Of a stretch of DNA of 7,095 nucleotides, positions 1 to 5,083 are shown piece by piece; position 1 is the stretch's first letter; the number at the start of each line of letters is the position of its first letter. Position numbers and translations under genes: made by a program. The DNA is from Planctomycetaceae bacterium (GTDB taxonomy: Bacteria > Planctomycetota > Planctomycetia > Pirellulales > Pirellulaceae), in contig SKVE01000790.1 of the NCBI GenBank assembly GCA_007129635.1, forward strand, positions 1 through 7,095, in the 5' to 3' direction. Under the pieces are notes generated by a model that ran no database searches, was not told where the DNA came from, and saw nothing but the letters and a program-made list of their open reading frames with translations.

Positions 1-141
1 GTTTTGCGTGAAGACGCCAGTCGCTTAGCGACGACCGAATTGAACTCAGCGCATCCCAAGATCAAGCAGCTAAGTTTAGAGGCCGGGTATCCGTTCCACT
101 TGGATCCGATCGTCATCAGGCAGGCGACACGTTTGGTATGA
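1..141 (+). CDS. C-terminal end of an unidentified protein (partial at left edge)
   Basis: The first frame is open from base 1 to a TGA at 139-141 and gives 46 residues ending QATRLV. The composition is protein-like (charged and hydrophobic residues mixed, with segments AHPKIKQLSLEAGYPFHLDP and IVIRQATR). Codon use is unremarkable, unlike the low-quality frames in the gene-poor DNA that follows. I do not recognise the family. The start lies outside the window, so domains, length and neighbours cannot be judged. No clear intrinsic terminator follows; the DNA just downstream enters an 18-nt tandem repeat. The alternative is a chance open frame, since 46 codons without a stop is not strong evidence alone. 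Confidence 0.5.
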   Translation, partial: VLREDASRLATTELNSAHPKIKQLSLEAGYPFHLDPIVIRQATRLV

Positions 142-164
142 CTGGAAGCACTGTTAGATGGGCG

Positions 165-200
165 GCACTTATTTGCCCCGTTGCACTTATTTGCCCCGTT
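165..200. repeat. 18-nt tandem duplication
   Basis: The unit GCACTTATTTGCCCCGTT occurs twice, perfectly and head to tail, at 165-182 and 183-200. It lies soon after the partial gene at the left edge. On the minus strand it reads as AACGGGGCAAATAAGTGC. No coding frame gives it an obvious meaning. It is one of three unrelated short tandem pairs in the first 1.6 kb. Confidence 0.85.
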
Positions 201-548
201 TGGGTGATAGTAGGCCGCGAAATGCTTTCCCCACAATGCACCCGTCGGAAGTAGCGCACGGTGCGCGCGCATGTGTAGAACGGAATTCATTCCGTTGGGC
301 GGCGCCCGGCTCGGGATGGAGCCACTTTTCCGGTGCTTGGGGGACCACTTTCGGAGCCGGGTACCAGACGGAAAAATGGTTCACTTCTTGGCCGGAATCG
401 GCAACCCCATATAGTCCGGTCTCATGTATACCCTCCCCAGATGTATTGATTCTGCAACGTCTGTAACAATCGCCTTCCTGGACAGCTCCGACTGCCCGGT
501 CCCATTTCCCCCTAAAAGTGAATAGCAATTCTTCTCTGCAGGGTGGCT

Positions 549-614
549 CGAAAGCTGGATGTCCCCTTTGACGAAAGCTGGATGTCCCCTTTGATCCCCT
601 TTGATCCCCTTTAA
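549..614. repeat. 23-nt tandem duplication followed by 10-nt repeats
   Basis: A 23-nt unit beginning CGAAAGCTGGATGTCC and ending CCTTTGA is present twice in perfect tandem, at 549-571 and 572-594. Its last ten bases, TCCCCTTTGA, then repeat at 595-604 and nearly so at 605-614 (TCCCCTTTAA). The array therefore shows two nested periods, which suggests slippage or repeated duplication at the right side. No open frame is explained by it. Confidence 0.9.
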
Positions 615-894
615 AGCGACCACAATCGGCGGGATTTTTTTAGCCGATTTATCTTTGCCGTCCACCCAGCGGAGCGTACCCGGTACGTGCCCGGCTCACA
701 CCATTTCGGCGTTCTTTTCCACAATCCGGGGAGGCGAACGCGAAACACGGGTACCCGAAGCGTCTTTCGCTGTTCTTGCGATTTTGGGTTGCCCCCTGCT
801 TTCTCCCTGATTGCTTTTCCCCTCGGTCCGACCAACAATCGTTGCATCGATGTGATCGACAACGTTTCGAAACCCAAAGCAGGGAGAACCAAAG

Positions 895-1008
895 ATGGGT
901 GACAAGGGAAGCAAAGACAAAGGAAAGAAGGAGGCGCAGAAGAAGGCCCAACGCAGTCCCGAGGAGAAGCGAAAACTGAAGCGAGAGAAAAAGGAAAAAA
1001 ACAAATAA
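895..1008 (+). CDS. Small lysine-rich basic protein (37 aa)
   Basis: An ATG at 895 opens a 37-codon frame ending in TAA at 1006-1008. The product starts MGDKGSKDKGKKEAQKKAQR and ends KREKKEKNK. Seventeen of 37 residues are Lys or Arg and seven are acidic, so it should be a highly soluble, probably disordered or helical polycation. A GGGAG at 882-886 sits 8 nt before the ATG, which supports this start. I recall similar short MGDKGSKDK-type hypothetical proteins in planctomycetes and other bacteria, but no function is known to me. Nucleic-acid binding is only a guess from charge. The leader (783-884) contains complementary segments that could fold over the ribosome binding site. No terminator is evident downstream. 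Confidence 0.75.
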   Translation: MGDKGSKDKGKKEAQKKAQRSPEEKRKLKREKKEKNK

Positions 1009-1018
1009 CCGTTGTCCC

Positions 1019-1174
1019 AAAGAGCGGGATCGCACTGAGAAGCTGCGCGATCAACTGGCACAGCTTCAAGAGCAGCACCAACGGCTCCGGGACGAACACC
1101 GCCAGTCTCAGTCGGTTGTAAGCAAATCGGCGTGCCGTAAAGGTGCCACCCATTTAGCACCGTTCGAGAAATAA
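1019..1174 (+). pseudogene. Orphan coiled-coil-like reading frame, start missing
   Basis: In a different frame from the preceding small gene, codons from about 1019 read KERDRTEKLRDQLAQLQEQH followed by QRLRDEHRQ. This is a heptad-like, charged coiled-coil pattern typical of real protein. The frame is open back to a TGA at 977-979 but has no ATG, GTG or TTG with a ribosome binding site. After the coiled-coil part it loses protein character. It ends at a TAA (1172-1174) lying inside the left arm of the hairpin element at 1156-1255, so that element supplies its stop. The likeliest reading is a gene fragment cut by rearrangement at both ends. A frameshifted extension of the lysine-rich gene is also possible, and chance cannot be excluded. 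Confidence 0.4.
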
Positions 1175-1255
1175 CTGACGCATTTTCTGCCCCCTCACCC
1201 TGCCCTCTCCCACGAGGGGCGAGGGACATTGGACAGTTATTTCTCGAACGGTGCT
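1156..1255. mobile_element. 100-bp MITE/REP-like hairpin element with perfect 22-bp inverted ends
   Basis: Bases 1156-1177 (starting AGCACCGTTCGAGAAATAAC) and 1234-1255 are perfect reverse complements over 22 bp. Between them lies a C-rich then G-rich core: CCCTCACCC at 1192-1200 can pair imperfectly (one A-C mismatch) with GGGCGAGGG at 1217-1225. The whole unit can thus fold into a long two-part hairpin. No coding frame fits inside and no clear target-site duplication is visible. The size, perfect terminal arms and position next to a truncated Y1 transposase fit a small non-autonomous element or REP-type repeat. A bidirectional terminator is the main alternative, but there is no T-run next to the outer stem. 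Confidence 0.7.
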
Positions 1256-1278
1256 TATCTATTGACAAAGCTGGTTGG

Positions 1279-1473
1279 TTGATTAGAAGTCATGAAATCA
1301 GGAGACATGACGTGGGGTGGCAGCTACGAAGTGAACAGTTCGATGCGGGTGAAATCTGCATCGTACATACAATTCATCGTTGTGTACGCAAAGCGTTTTT
1401 GGCGGGACGAGATGATCGAACGGGCATCGATTACTCGTTTCGCCGCGAGTGCTTTTCTGGCACGGCCGGATAG
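1279..1473 (+). pseudogene. Truncated REP-associated (Y1/HUH) transposase, N-terminal fragment
   Basis: The frame from the TTG at 1279 to the TAG at 1471-1473 contains, at residues 21-57 (1339-1449), FDAGEICIVHTIHRCVRKAF then LAGRDDRTGIDYSFRRE. This strongly resembles the start of planctomycete RAYT-like transposases of the IS200/Y1 family, where a segment of the type CVRRAFLCG...YxHRR is followed by WIRRRLExLA and later by the HNH/HLHVVL metal-binding region. Here similarity stops right after RRE. The frame continues CFSGTAG and ends, so the HUH motif, catalytic Tyr and the rest (well over 200 residues) are missing. No ATG precedes the conserved part. It is a dead remnant, and nothing in the following 300 bp restores the C-terminal half in any frame. 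The family call rests on remembered motif resemblance, not a search. Confidence 0.7.
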
Positions 1474-1570
1474 ATGGTATTCACGGCAGCTTGACCTCCA
1501 GGAAGGTGCCATCGTTTGAAGGTCAATAGAATACCGTTTCTTAAATATGGCTGGCACAAGATGGGACTCC

Positions 1571-1616
1571 ATGAAAGGTGGGTGGCACCAAATATGAAAG
1601 GTGGGTGGCACCAAAT
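1571..1616. repeat. 23-nt tandem duplication containing GGTGGCACC
   Basis: The 23-nt unit ATGAAAGGTGGGTGGCACC+AAAT is present twice in perfect tandem, at 1571-1593 and 1594-1616. A degraded relative (AATATGGCTGGCACAAGAT) lies just upstream at about 1545-1563. The inverse of its core appears again at 1139-1151 (AAAGGTGCCACCC), close to the 100-bp hairpin. The repeats thus flank the truncated transposase on both sides. Short dispersed motifs around RAYT genes are commonly their substrates, so this pair is probably part of the same element family. Confidence 0.85.
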
Positions 1617-1654
1617 AGGAATGCCGCCTGCATGATGAGGAGGCAAGACGCCGG

Positions 1655-1783
1655 ATGGATAGCTTGGATTTCCTCGGTGGAGTCGGCGGACAGTCCGCTG
1701 TCAAGACCGAGGACAACAATGAAGAGGGGGACGTCAAGCCACCGCCGACTGAGATGAGTGACGACGGTCAAGCTGCTGATTGA
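1655..1783 (+). CDS. Possible small acidic protein (42 aa), doubtful
   Basis: An ATG at 1655 opens 42 codons to a TGA at 1781-1783. The product begins MDSLDFLGGVGGQSAVKTED and is acidic, ending in a Pro/Asp-rich tail (PPPTEMSDDGQAAD). A GAGGAGG at 1637-1643 lies 11 nt upstream, rather far for an ideal ribosome binding site. The frame is also open upstream to a TAG at 1616-1618 and reads HDEEARRR before the Met, so this could equally be the last part of a larger decayed gene. The stop codon lies at the first copy of the TTGACACAGTT repeat. I do not recognise the protein, and the call rests only on composition and the Shine-Dalgarno-like sequence. Confidence 0.3.
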   Translation: MDSLDFLGGVGGQSAVKTEDNNEEGDVKPPPTEMSDDGQAAD

Positions 1784-1815
1784 CACAGTTTTGACACAGT
1801 TCAACTGTGTCAATC
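1778..1815. repeat. Triple TTGACACAGTT repeat forming a near-perfect palindrome
   Basis: TTGACACAGTT occurs directly at 1780-1790 and 1791-1801 and inverted at 1803-1813. The second and third copies form an odd palindrome around C1802 with 11-bp arms. The first and third extend to 13-bp arms (1778-1790 and 1803-1815). Two alternative hairpins are therefore possible. The repeat abuts the T-tract side of the tRNA terminator. It could be an operator with paired half-sites, an extra terminator stem, or an element end. Confidence 0.8.
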
Positions 1816-1858
1816 AAAAACGTCGCCGCAAGTGCTTGTCACAAAAGAACTTGCGGCG
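1816..1858 (-). terminator. Intrinsic terminator of the tRNA-Ser unit
   Basis: Read on the minus strand, a 10-bp GC-rich stem (CGCCGCAAGT and ACTTGCGGCG; plus coordinates 1849-1858 and 1824-1833) with a 15-nt loop is followed by ACG and five T residues (1820-1816). It begins 16 nt beyond the 3' end of the tRNA, which is the expected place for a Rho-independent terminator. Confidence 0.8.
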
Positions 1859-1874
1859 GCGGTGTCCAACGTAG

Positions 1875-1957
1875 CGGAGGGCACGGGATTCGAACCCGCA
1901 ACCCCTTACGGGGCACCTGTACTCCAAACAGGCCGCTAGCCAATTCGCATACCCTCC
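1875..1957 (-). tRNA. tRNA-Ser (anticodon GGA)
   Basis: On the minus strand the sequence gives a 7-bp acceptor stem (GGAGGGT with GCCCTCC, last pair T-G). The anticodon stem is CCTGT/ACAGG with loop TTGGAGT, hence anticodon GGA for serine UCC/UCU codons. A class II variable arm is present with CCCC/GGGG stem, and a T arm GCGGG-TTCGAAT-CCCGT. The discriminator base is G73 and the 3' CCA is not encoded. The long variable arm fits the serine identity. The D-arm side is unusual: 18 nt lie between acceptor and anticodon stems, about one base fewer than usual if the D stem is TGC/GCG. A promoter and a terminator bracket the gene, which argues that it is functional. Confidence 0.9.
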
Positions 1958-2016
1958 CGGTCGGCAGACAGCGACCATTGGCCGAGGCCAGGCTTGGTCC
2001 TACTGCGATGGGCGTT

Positions 2017-2045
2017 AGTCTATTTCGGCGAAACCATCACGTCAA
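2017..2045 (-). promoter_or_regulatory. Sigma70-type promoter for tRNA-Ser
   Basis: On the minus strand TTGACG (-35, 2045-2040) is followed after exactly 17 nt by TAGACT (-10, 2022-2017). Transcription would begin near 2010, about 50 nt before the tRNA 5' end at 1957, leaving a short leader for RNase P processing. Spacing is optimal, and the -35 matches consensus at five of six positions. Confidence 0.6.
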
Positions 2046-2092
2046 TCGGGAGCGGCTCGGTGCGTTCGATAAACAGACGTTTTGCCGTGGCT

Positions 2093-2157
2093 TCGGGAGT
2101 CGTTTTCGGGGAAAACGCTTTTCATGTGGTTGGTCGTTGACCGAAAACGACTCCCGA
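2093..2157. promoter_or_regulatory. 17-bp inverted repeat with competing inner hairpins
   Basis: Bases 2093-2109 (TCGGGAGTCGTTTTCGG) and 2141-2157 are perfect reverse complements. The left arm segment CGTTTTC (2101-2107) can instead pair with GAAAACG at 2111-2117, and GGTC at 2132-2135 can pair with GACC at 2139-2142, giving mutually exclusive folds. It lies upstream of both the minus-strand tRNA promoter and the plus-strand aminotransferase gene. There is no T-tract beside the long stem, so a simple terminator is unlikely. The rest of the 1958-2370 gap shows only the tRNA promoter and no gene. Confidence 0.55.
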
Positions 2158-2370
2158 TCCCCTTCGCTTCGGCACCGCGGCAGCACACCACGACGGTGGT
2201 TATTTTCGGCCAGCGATCGACTGTTCACAGCACTTGCCGGCAGCAGGGGGTGCATGATGGTGACTCGTTTATGTTACCATTGCCTTGGTGATCGGCGGGC
2301 AAATCGATGGATGGGCTCGCGTGCCATTGGATCACGTTCCTGGATGCAGTAACTTTGTTGGGAGTGTTTG

Positions 2371-3558
2371 ATGGTCATGGGAAACGCACCGCCGTTGAAT
2401 CCGCCTGTGCGAACATTGATGGGACCCGGCCCCAGCGATGTCCATCCGCGGGTTTTGCAGGCGATGAGCATGGGGACAATCGGGCATCTGGATCCGTATT
2501 ACTTGCAGGTCATGGATCGGATGCAGCAGATGTTGCGTGATCTGTTTCGGACCGAGAACCGTATGACGCTGGCGATCAGCGCTACCGGTTCGGCCGGCAT
2601 GGAAGCGACCGTGGTCAACCTGGTCGAACCGGGCGATCCGGTGCTGGTGTGTGTCAACGGCGTGTTCGGGATGCGAATGGCGGATGTGGCGACGCGGGCC
2701 GGCGCCGTGGTGACTCAGATCCACCGGCCGTGGGGCCAGGTGTTTACGGCCGACGAGGTGCATCAGGCGGTTCAGCGGACCAGGCCAAAAGTGGTCGGCA
2801 TCGTGATGGCCGAAACATCAACAGGAGCGTGGCAGCCGATCGAGGAGATCGCGCGGGTGGTCCATCAGACGGACGCGCTGCTGCTGGTCGATGCCGTGAC
2901 CGCGTTGGGCGGGATCCCGGTGGAAGTGGATGCCTGGCAGATCGACGCGATCTACTCGGGGACGCAAAAGTGTCTGAGCTGTCCGCCGGGACTGGCGCCG
3001 GTCTCGTTCAGCCAGCGGGCGTTGGAGGTGATCTTCCAGCGGAAGACGAAAGTGCAGAGCTGGTACCTGGACATCCATCTGTTGGCCAATTACTGGGGGA
3101 CGGATCGCGTCTATCATCACACGGCGCCGATCAACATGACGTACGGCCTGTACGAGGCGTTGCGGGTGATCTTCGACGAAGGGTTGGAAGCCTGTTTCGC
3201 CCGACATGTGCGGAATCATGGTGCGTTGCGAGCCGGCTTGGAAGCCTTGGGGATCGCGTACGCGGCCCAGGAAGGCCACCAATTGCCGATGCTCAACGCG
3301 GTTCGGATTCCCGAAGGTGTCGACGACGCAGGAACTCGAAGCGCTTTGCTCCAGCGTTTCGGGATCGAAATCGGCGCCGGTCTGGGCGATTTCAAAGGCA
3401 AAGTCTGGCGGATCGGCTTGATGGGCTATGCCTCGCGTACGGCCAATGTGCTGTTCTTCCTATCGGCACTGGAACAATTGCTGGCCGAGCAGGGCCATCG
3501 GTTCCAGCACGGAGCCAGCGTCGCAGCAGCCAATTCCGTGTATGCGACTGCACCTTAG
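2371..3558 (+). CDS. Class V aminotransferase, alanine/serine-glyoxylate type
   Basis: This 395-residue protein is a cytosolic, PLP-dependent fold-type I enzyme expected to move an amino group from alanine or serine to glyoxylate, giving glycine. Visible motifs in order are: substrate-side loop MGPGPS (17-22); phosphate-binding ATGSAGMEA (71-79); VDAVTALGG with the pyridine-binding Asp174; YSGTQK with the Schiff-base Lys200, followed by [30 protein letters not shown] and YHHTAP (248-253), as in animal AGXT; and KVWRIGLMG with Arg347 for the substrate carboxylate. Length is normal for the family. The ATG at 2371 is preferred because GGGAG (2360-2364) lies 6 nt upstream; an ATG at 2377 is possible. 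Donor preference (Ala, Ser, or another amino acid) cannot be read from sequence. An 81-nt gap with no terminator separates it from the next gene, so read-through is plausible. Confidence 0.93.
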   Translation: MVMGNAPPLNPPVRTLMGPGPSDVHPRVLQAMSMGTIGHLDPYYLQVMDRMQQMLRDLFRTENRMTLAISATGSAGMEATVVNLVEPGDPVLVCVNGVFGMRMADVATRAGAVVTQIHRPWGQVFTADEVHQAVQRTRPKVVGIVMAETSTGAWQPIEEIARVVHQTDALLLVDAVTALGGIPVEVDAWQIDAIYSGTQKCLSCPPGLAPVSFSQRALEVIFQRKTKVQSWYLDIHLLANYWGTDRVYHHTAPINMTYGLYEALRVIFDEGLEACFARHVRNHGALRAGLEALGIAYAAQEGHQLPMLNAVRIPEGVDDAGTRSALLQRFGIEIGAGLGDFKGKVWRIGLMGYASRTANVLFFLSALEQLLAEQGHRFQHGASVAAANSVYATAP

Positions 3559-3639
3559 CACCACCTGGACTTGCTTGGCTTCCATCAGATCGAAGATCTT
3601 CATCCCAACACTCGAACAATTAAAGAACCTCCCATCGCC

Positions 3640-5079
3640 ATGTTCACAACGAGGAAGATGCAAATCGGTGTTTTCATCTTGGCAGGCTGGATCGTTCCCG
3701 CTGTTGTTGCGGACGACCGATCATTGATCCAGCCGTGGTTGGTAGATCTGCAAGAGGATCTGCCCGCCGTGCGTCGTCAAGCAGCGATCCGATTGGGACG
3801 TTTGGGCGATCGATCCGCGGTGCCGTCGCTGATCCAAGCACTGGAAGATCCGGATTCTTCGGTACGAGCCGAATCGGCTCGGGCCTTGGGCCACCTGAAG
3901 GACCACCGAGCGGTTGCGAGCTTGATCCAAGCGCTGGACGACGACGATGCGAACGTTCGCCATTACGCAGCTTACGCGTTGGGTGAATTGCCTGCTCCGC
4001 AAGCCACCGACGCATTGCTGACCCGGCTGGCCGACTCGCAATGGGCCGTTCGCGATCAGGCCGCGTGGGCTCTGCGGCGGCAACTGGACCCGCCATTGGG
4101 CCGGCGTCTCGCAGCGTTGTTGTCCCAGCGAGACAAGGACGTTCGAGCCGTGTTGTGGTTGTTGCATCAACTGGAACCCGAGCAGACGCTGGAGATCTTC
4201 ACCGATCTGCTTACGGCGACCGAGCTGCCGGTGCGACTGCTGGCGGTGCGCGAGTTGGCGTCGGTGGACGATCCAGGCCGCTTGGTACCATTGCTGCAGC
4301 TCTTAGGCGACGACCAACCGGCCGTACGACGAGCTGCGATCGAGGCGTTGGCCGAATCCGAGCAGCCATCGATGCGAGCCATCTTTCGCCAACGCCTGGC
4401 GACCGAAGACGATCCTGATGTGGCGCAACTCCTGCGGCAAGCGATCGATCGCTTGTCGCCCGCGCGGCACCTGGCGGCTTGGTGGAGCTTCGATGACCGC
4501 AGCACCGAGATCGCTCGGGACATGACCGGCAGGGGCAGCGACGGTCGGATCCTCGGCTGCCAGGTGGTCGAGGGGCGGATCGGCGCCGCGTTACGCTTCG
4601 GTCCCGGACATTACATCGAGCTGGGGCAACCGCCCAATCTGCCCATCGCCAATCGACCGTTCACCGTGATGGCCTGGGCGCGATCCGAGGCGGATGAAGG
4701 GGTGGTGGTCGCGCGGGGCGGCGCTGCGTGCGGGTTCTCGCTGTACATCAAGGGCGGCGTTGCCCGGTTCGGCATTCAGCGATTGTCCGATCAGCCAGGA
4801 TTCCTCGCGATCGGTAAGCAACCCGTGATCGGCGACTGGGTGCATCTGGCCGGTGTGGTCCACGAAGACCGCATCGAGTTGTTCGTCGATGGGCGATTGG
4901 CCGCGACCACATCGACCGACGGCTTCATCCCCGGAAATTGCGGCCAAGGGATGGAGATCGGTTTCGACCTGGCAAACAGCCCGGCCGAGATCACAACGCC
5001 CTTTCGCGGCATTCTGGACGAGGTGAAATTCTTTCACGCCGCCCTTTCCGCTGAAGATATCAGGGAAGTCAAGGAGTAA
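3640..5079 (+). CDS. Exported HEAT-repeat protein with C-terminal LamG-like domain
   Basis: This 479-residue protein starts with a positively charged N-terminus (MFTTRKMQ) and a hydrophobic run to about residue 22, ending AVVA-DD, a plausible signal peptide cut near 24. Residues about 33-275 form HEAT/PBS-lyase-like repeats of roughly 31 residues, with recurring phrases such as VRRQAAIRLGRLGDRSAVPS, LIQALEDPDSSVRAESARAL and DDDANVRHYAAYALGEL. Residues about 280-475 form a concanavalin-like LamG jelly-roll: WWSFDD at 281, GAALRF, FTVMAWAR, W400VHLAGVV, DRIELFVDGRLAA and GILDEVKFFHAALSAEDI. Such scaffolds bind proteins or glycans; no catalytic residues are seen. An in-frame TTG at 3571 would add 23 residues before the signal peptide and is rejected. 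An ATG at 3658 is an alternative start. It overlaps the ribosome binding site of the next gene, indicating an operon. The specific role is unknown. Confidence 0.88.
   Translation: MFTTRKMQIGVFILAGWIVPAVVADDRSLIQPWLVDLQEDLPAVRRQAAIRLGRLGDRSAVPSLIQALEDPDSSVRAESARALGHLKDHRAVASLIQALDDDDANVRHYAAYALGELPAPQATDALLTRLADSQWAVRDQAAWALRRQLDPPLGRRLAALLSQRDKDVRAVLWLLHQLEPEQTLEIFTDLLTATELPVRLLAVRELASVDDPGRLVPLLQLLGDDQPAVRRAAIEALAESEQPSMRAIFRQRLATEDDPDVAQLLRQAIDRLSPARHLAAWWSFDDRSTEIARDMTGRGSDGRILGCQVVEGRIGAALRFGPGHYIELGQPPNLPIANRPFTVMAWARSEADEGVVVARGGAACGFSLYIKGGVARFGIQRLSDQPGFLAIGKQPVIGDWVHLAGVVHEDRIELFVDGRLAATTSTDGFIPGNCGQGMEIGFDLANSPAEITTPFRGILDEVKFFHAALSAEDIREVKE
5071..5076 (+). promoter_or_regulatory. 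Ribosome binding site inside the end of the upstream gene
   Basis: AAGGAG forms the last two sense codons (Lys-Glu) of the HEAT/LamG gene and sits 7 nt before the ATG at 5084. This fixes the start of the next gene and implies translational coupling across the 4-nt gap. Confidence 0.85.
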
Positions 5080-5083
5080 TTTT

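Larger units (their letters stand above)
142..894. other. Gene-poor stretch with small hairpins and tandem repeats
   Basis: I see no convincing gene here. Frames on both strands are open for up to about 180 codons, but they have odd composition (many Cys, Trp, Arg and Pro), no convincing ribosome binding sites and heavy mutual overlap. Structural items visible are: an 8-bp hairpin at 279-296 (AACGGAAT and its complement around TC); an 8-bp inverted repeat CCCGGCTC at 305-312 with its complement at 354-361; a 7-bp inverted repeat at 624-630 and 643-649 enclosing a T-run; a small CGTAC hairpin at 675-687; and two tandem duplications listed separately. The stretch could be a decayed gene or a dispersed noncoding repeat. 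Confidence 0.5.

Noticed and set aside
165..200. CRISPR array
   Set aside because: Only two adjacent copies with no spacers between them; the same holds for the other tandem pairs.
187..528. A 113-codon minus-strand frame
   Set aside because: No ribosome binding site and a patchy composition with Cys and Trp in noncoding-like contexts, and it ends inside the 18-nt tandem repeat. It might be a dispersed repeat that gets annotated as hypothetical, but the sequence alone does not support a gene.
624..649. Inverted repeat AATCGGC/GCCGATT as a terminator
   Set aside because: The T-run is in the loop rather than after the stem, and the stem is only 7 bp.
611..1153. Overlapping minus-strand frames of 128 to 190 codons across 611-1268
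   Set aside because: They lie opposite the lysine-rich gene and the coiled-coil frame; their Phe/Leu/Ser-rich runs are the complement of Lys/Glu codons.
1292..1519. A 75-codon plus-strand frame starting with ATG
   Set aside because: It overlaps the transposase remnant in another frame, and only that other frame shows family-like residues.
1807..2352. A 181-codon plus-strand frame
   Set aside because: It runs through the terminator, the tRNA-Ser gene and the tRNA promoter, so it cannot be a normal protein gene.
2649..3623. A 324-codon plus-strand frame inside the aminotransferase
   Set aside because: It overlaps the aminotransferase, which has all its catalytic motifs. The alternative frame is a Gly/Arg/Asp-rich shadow.
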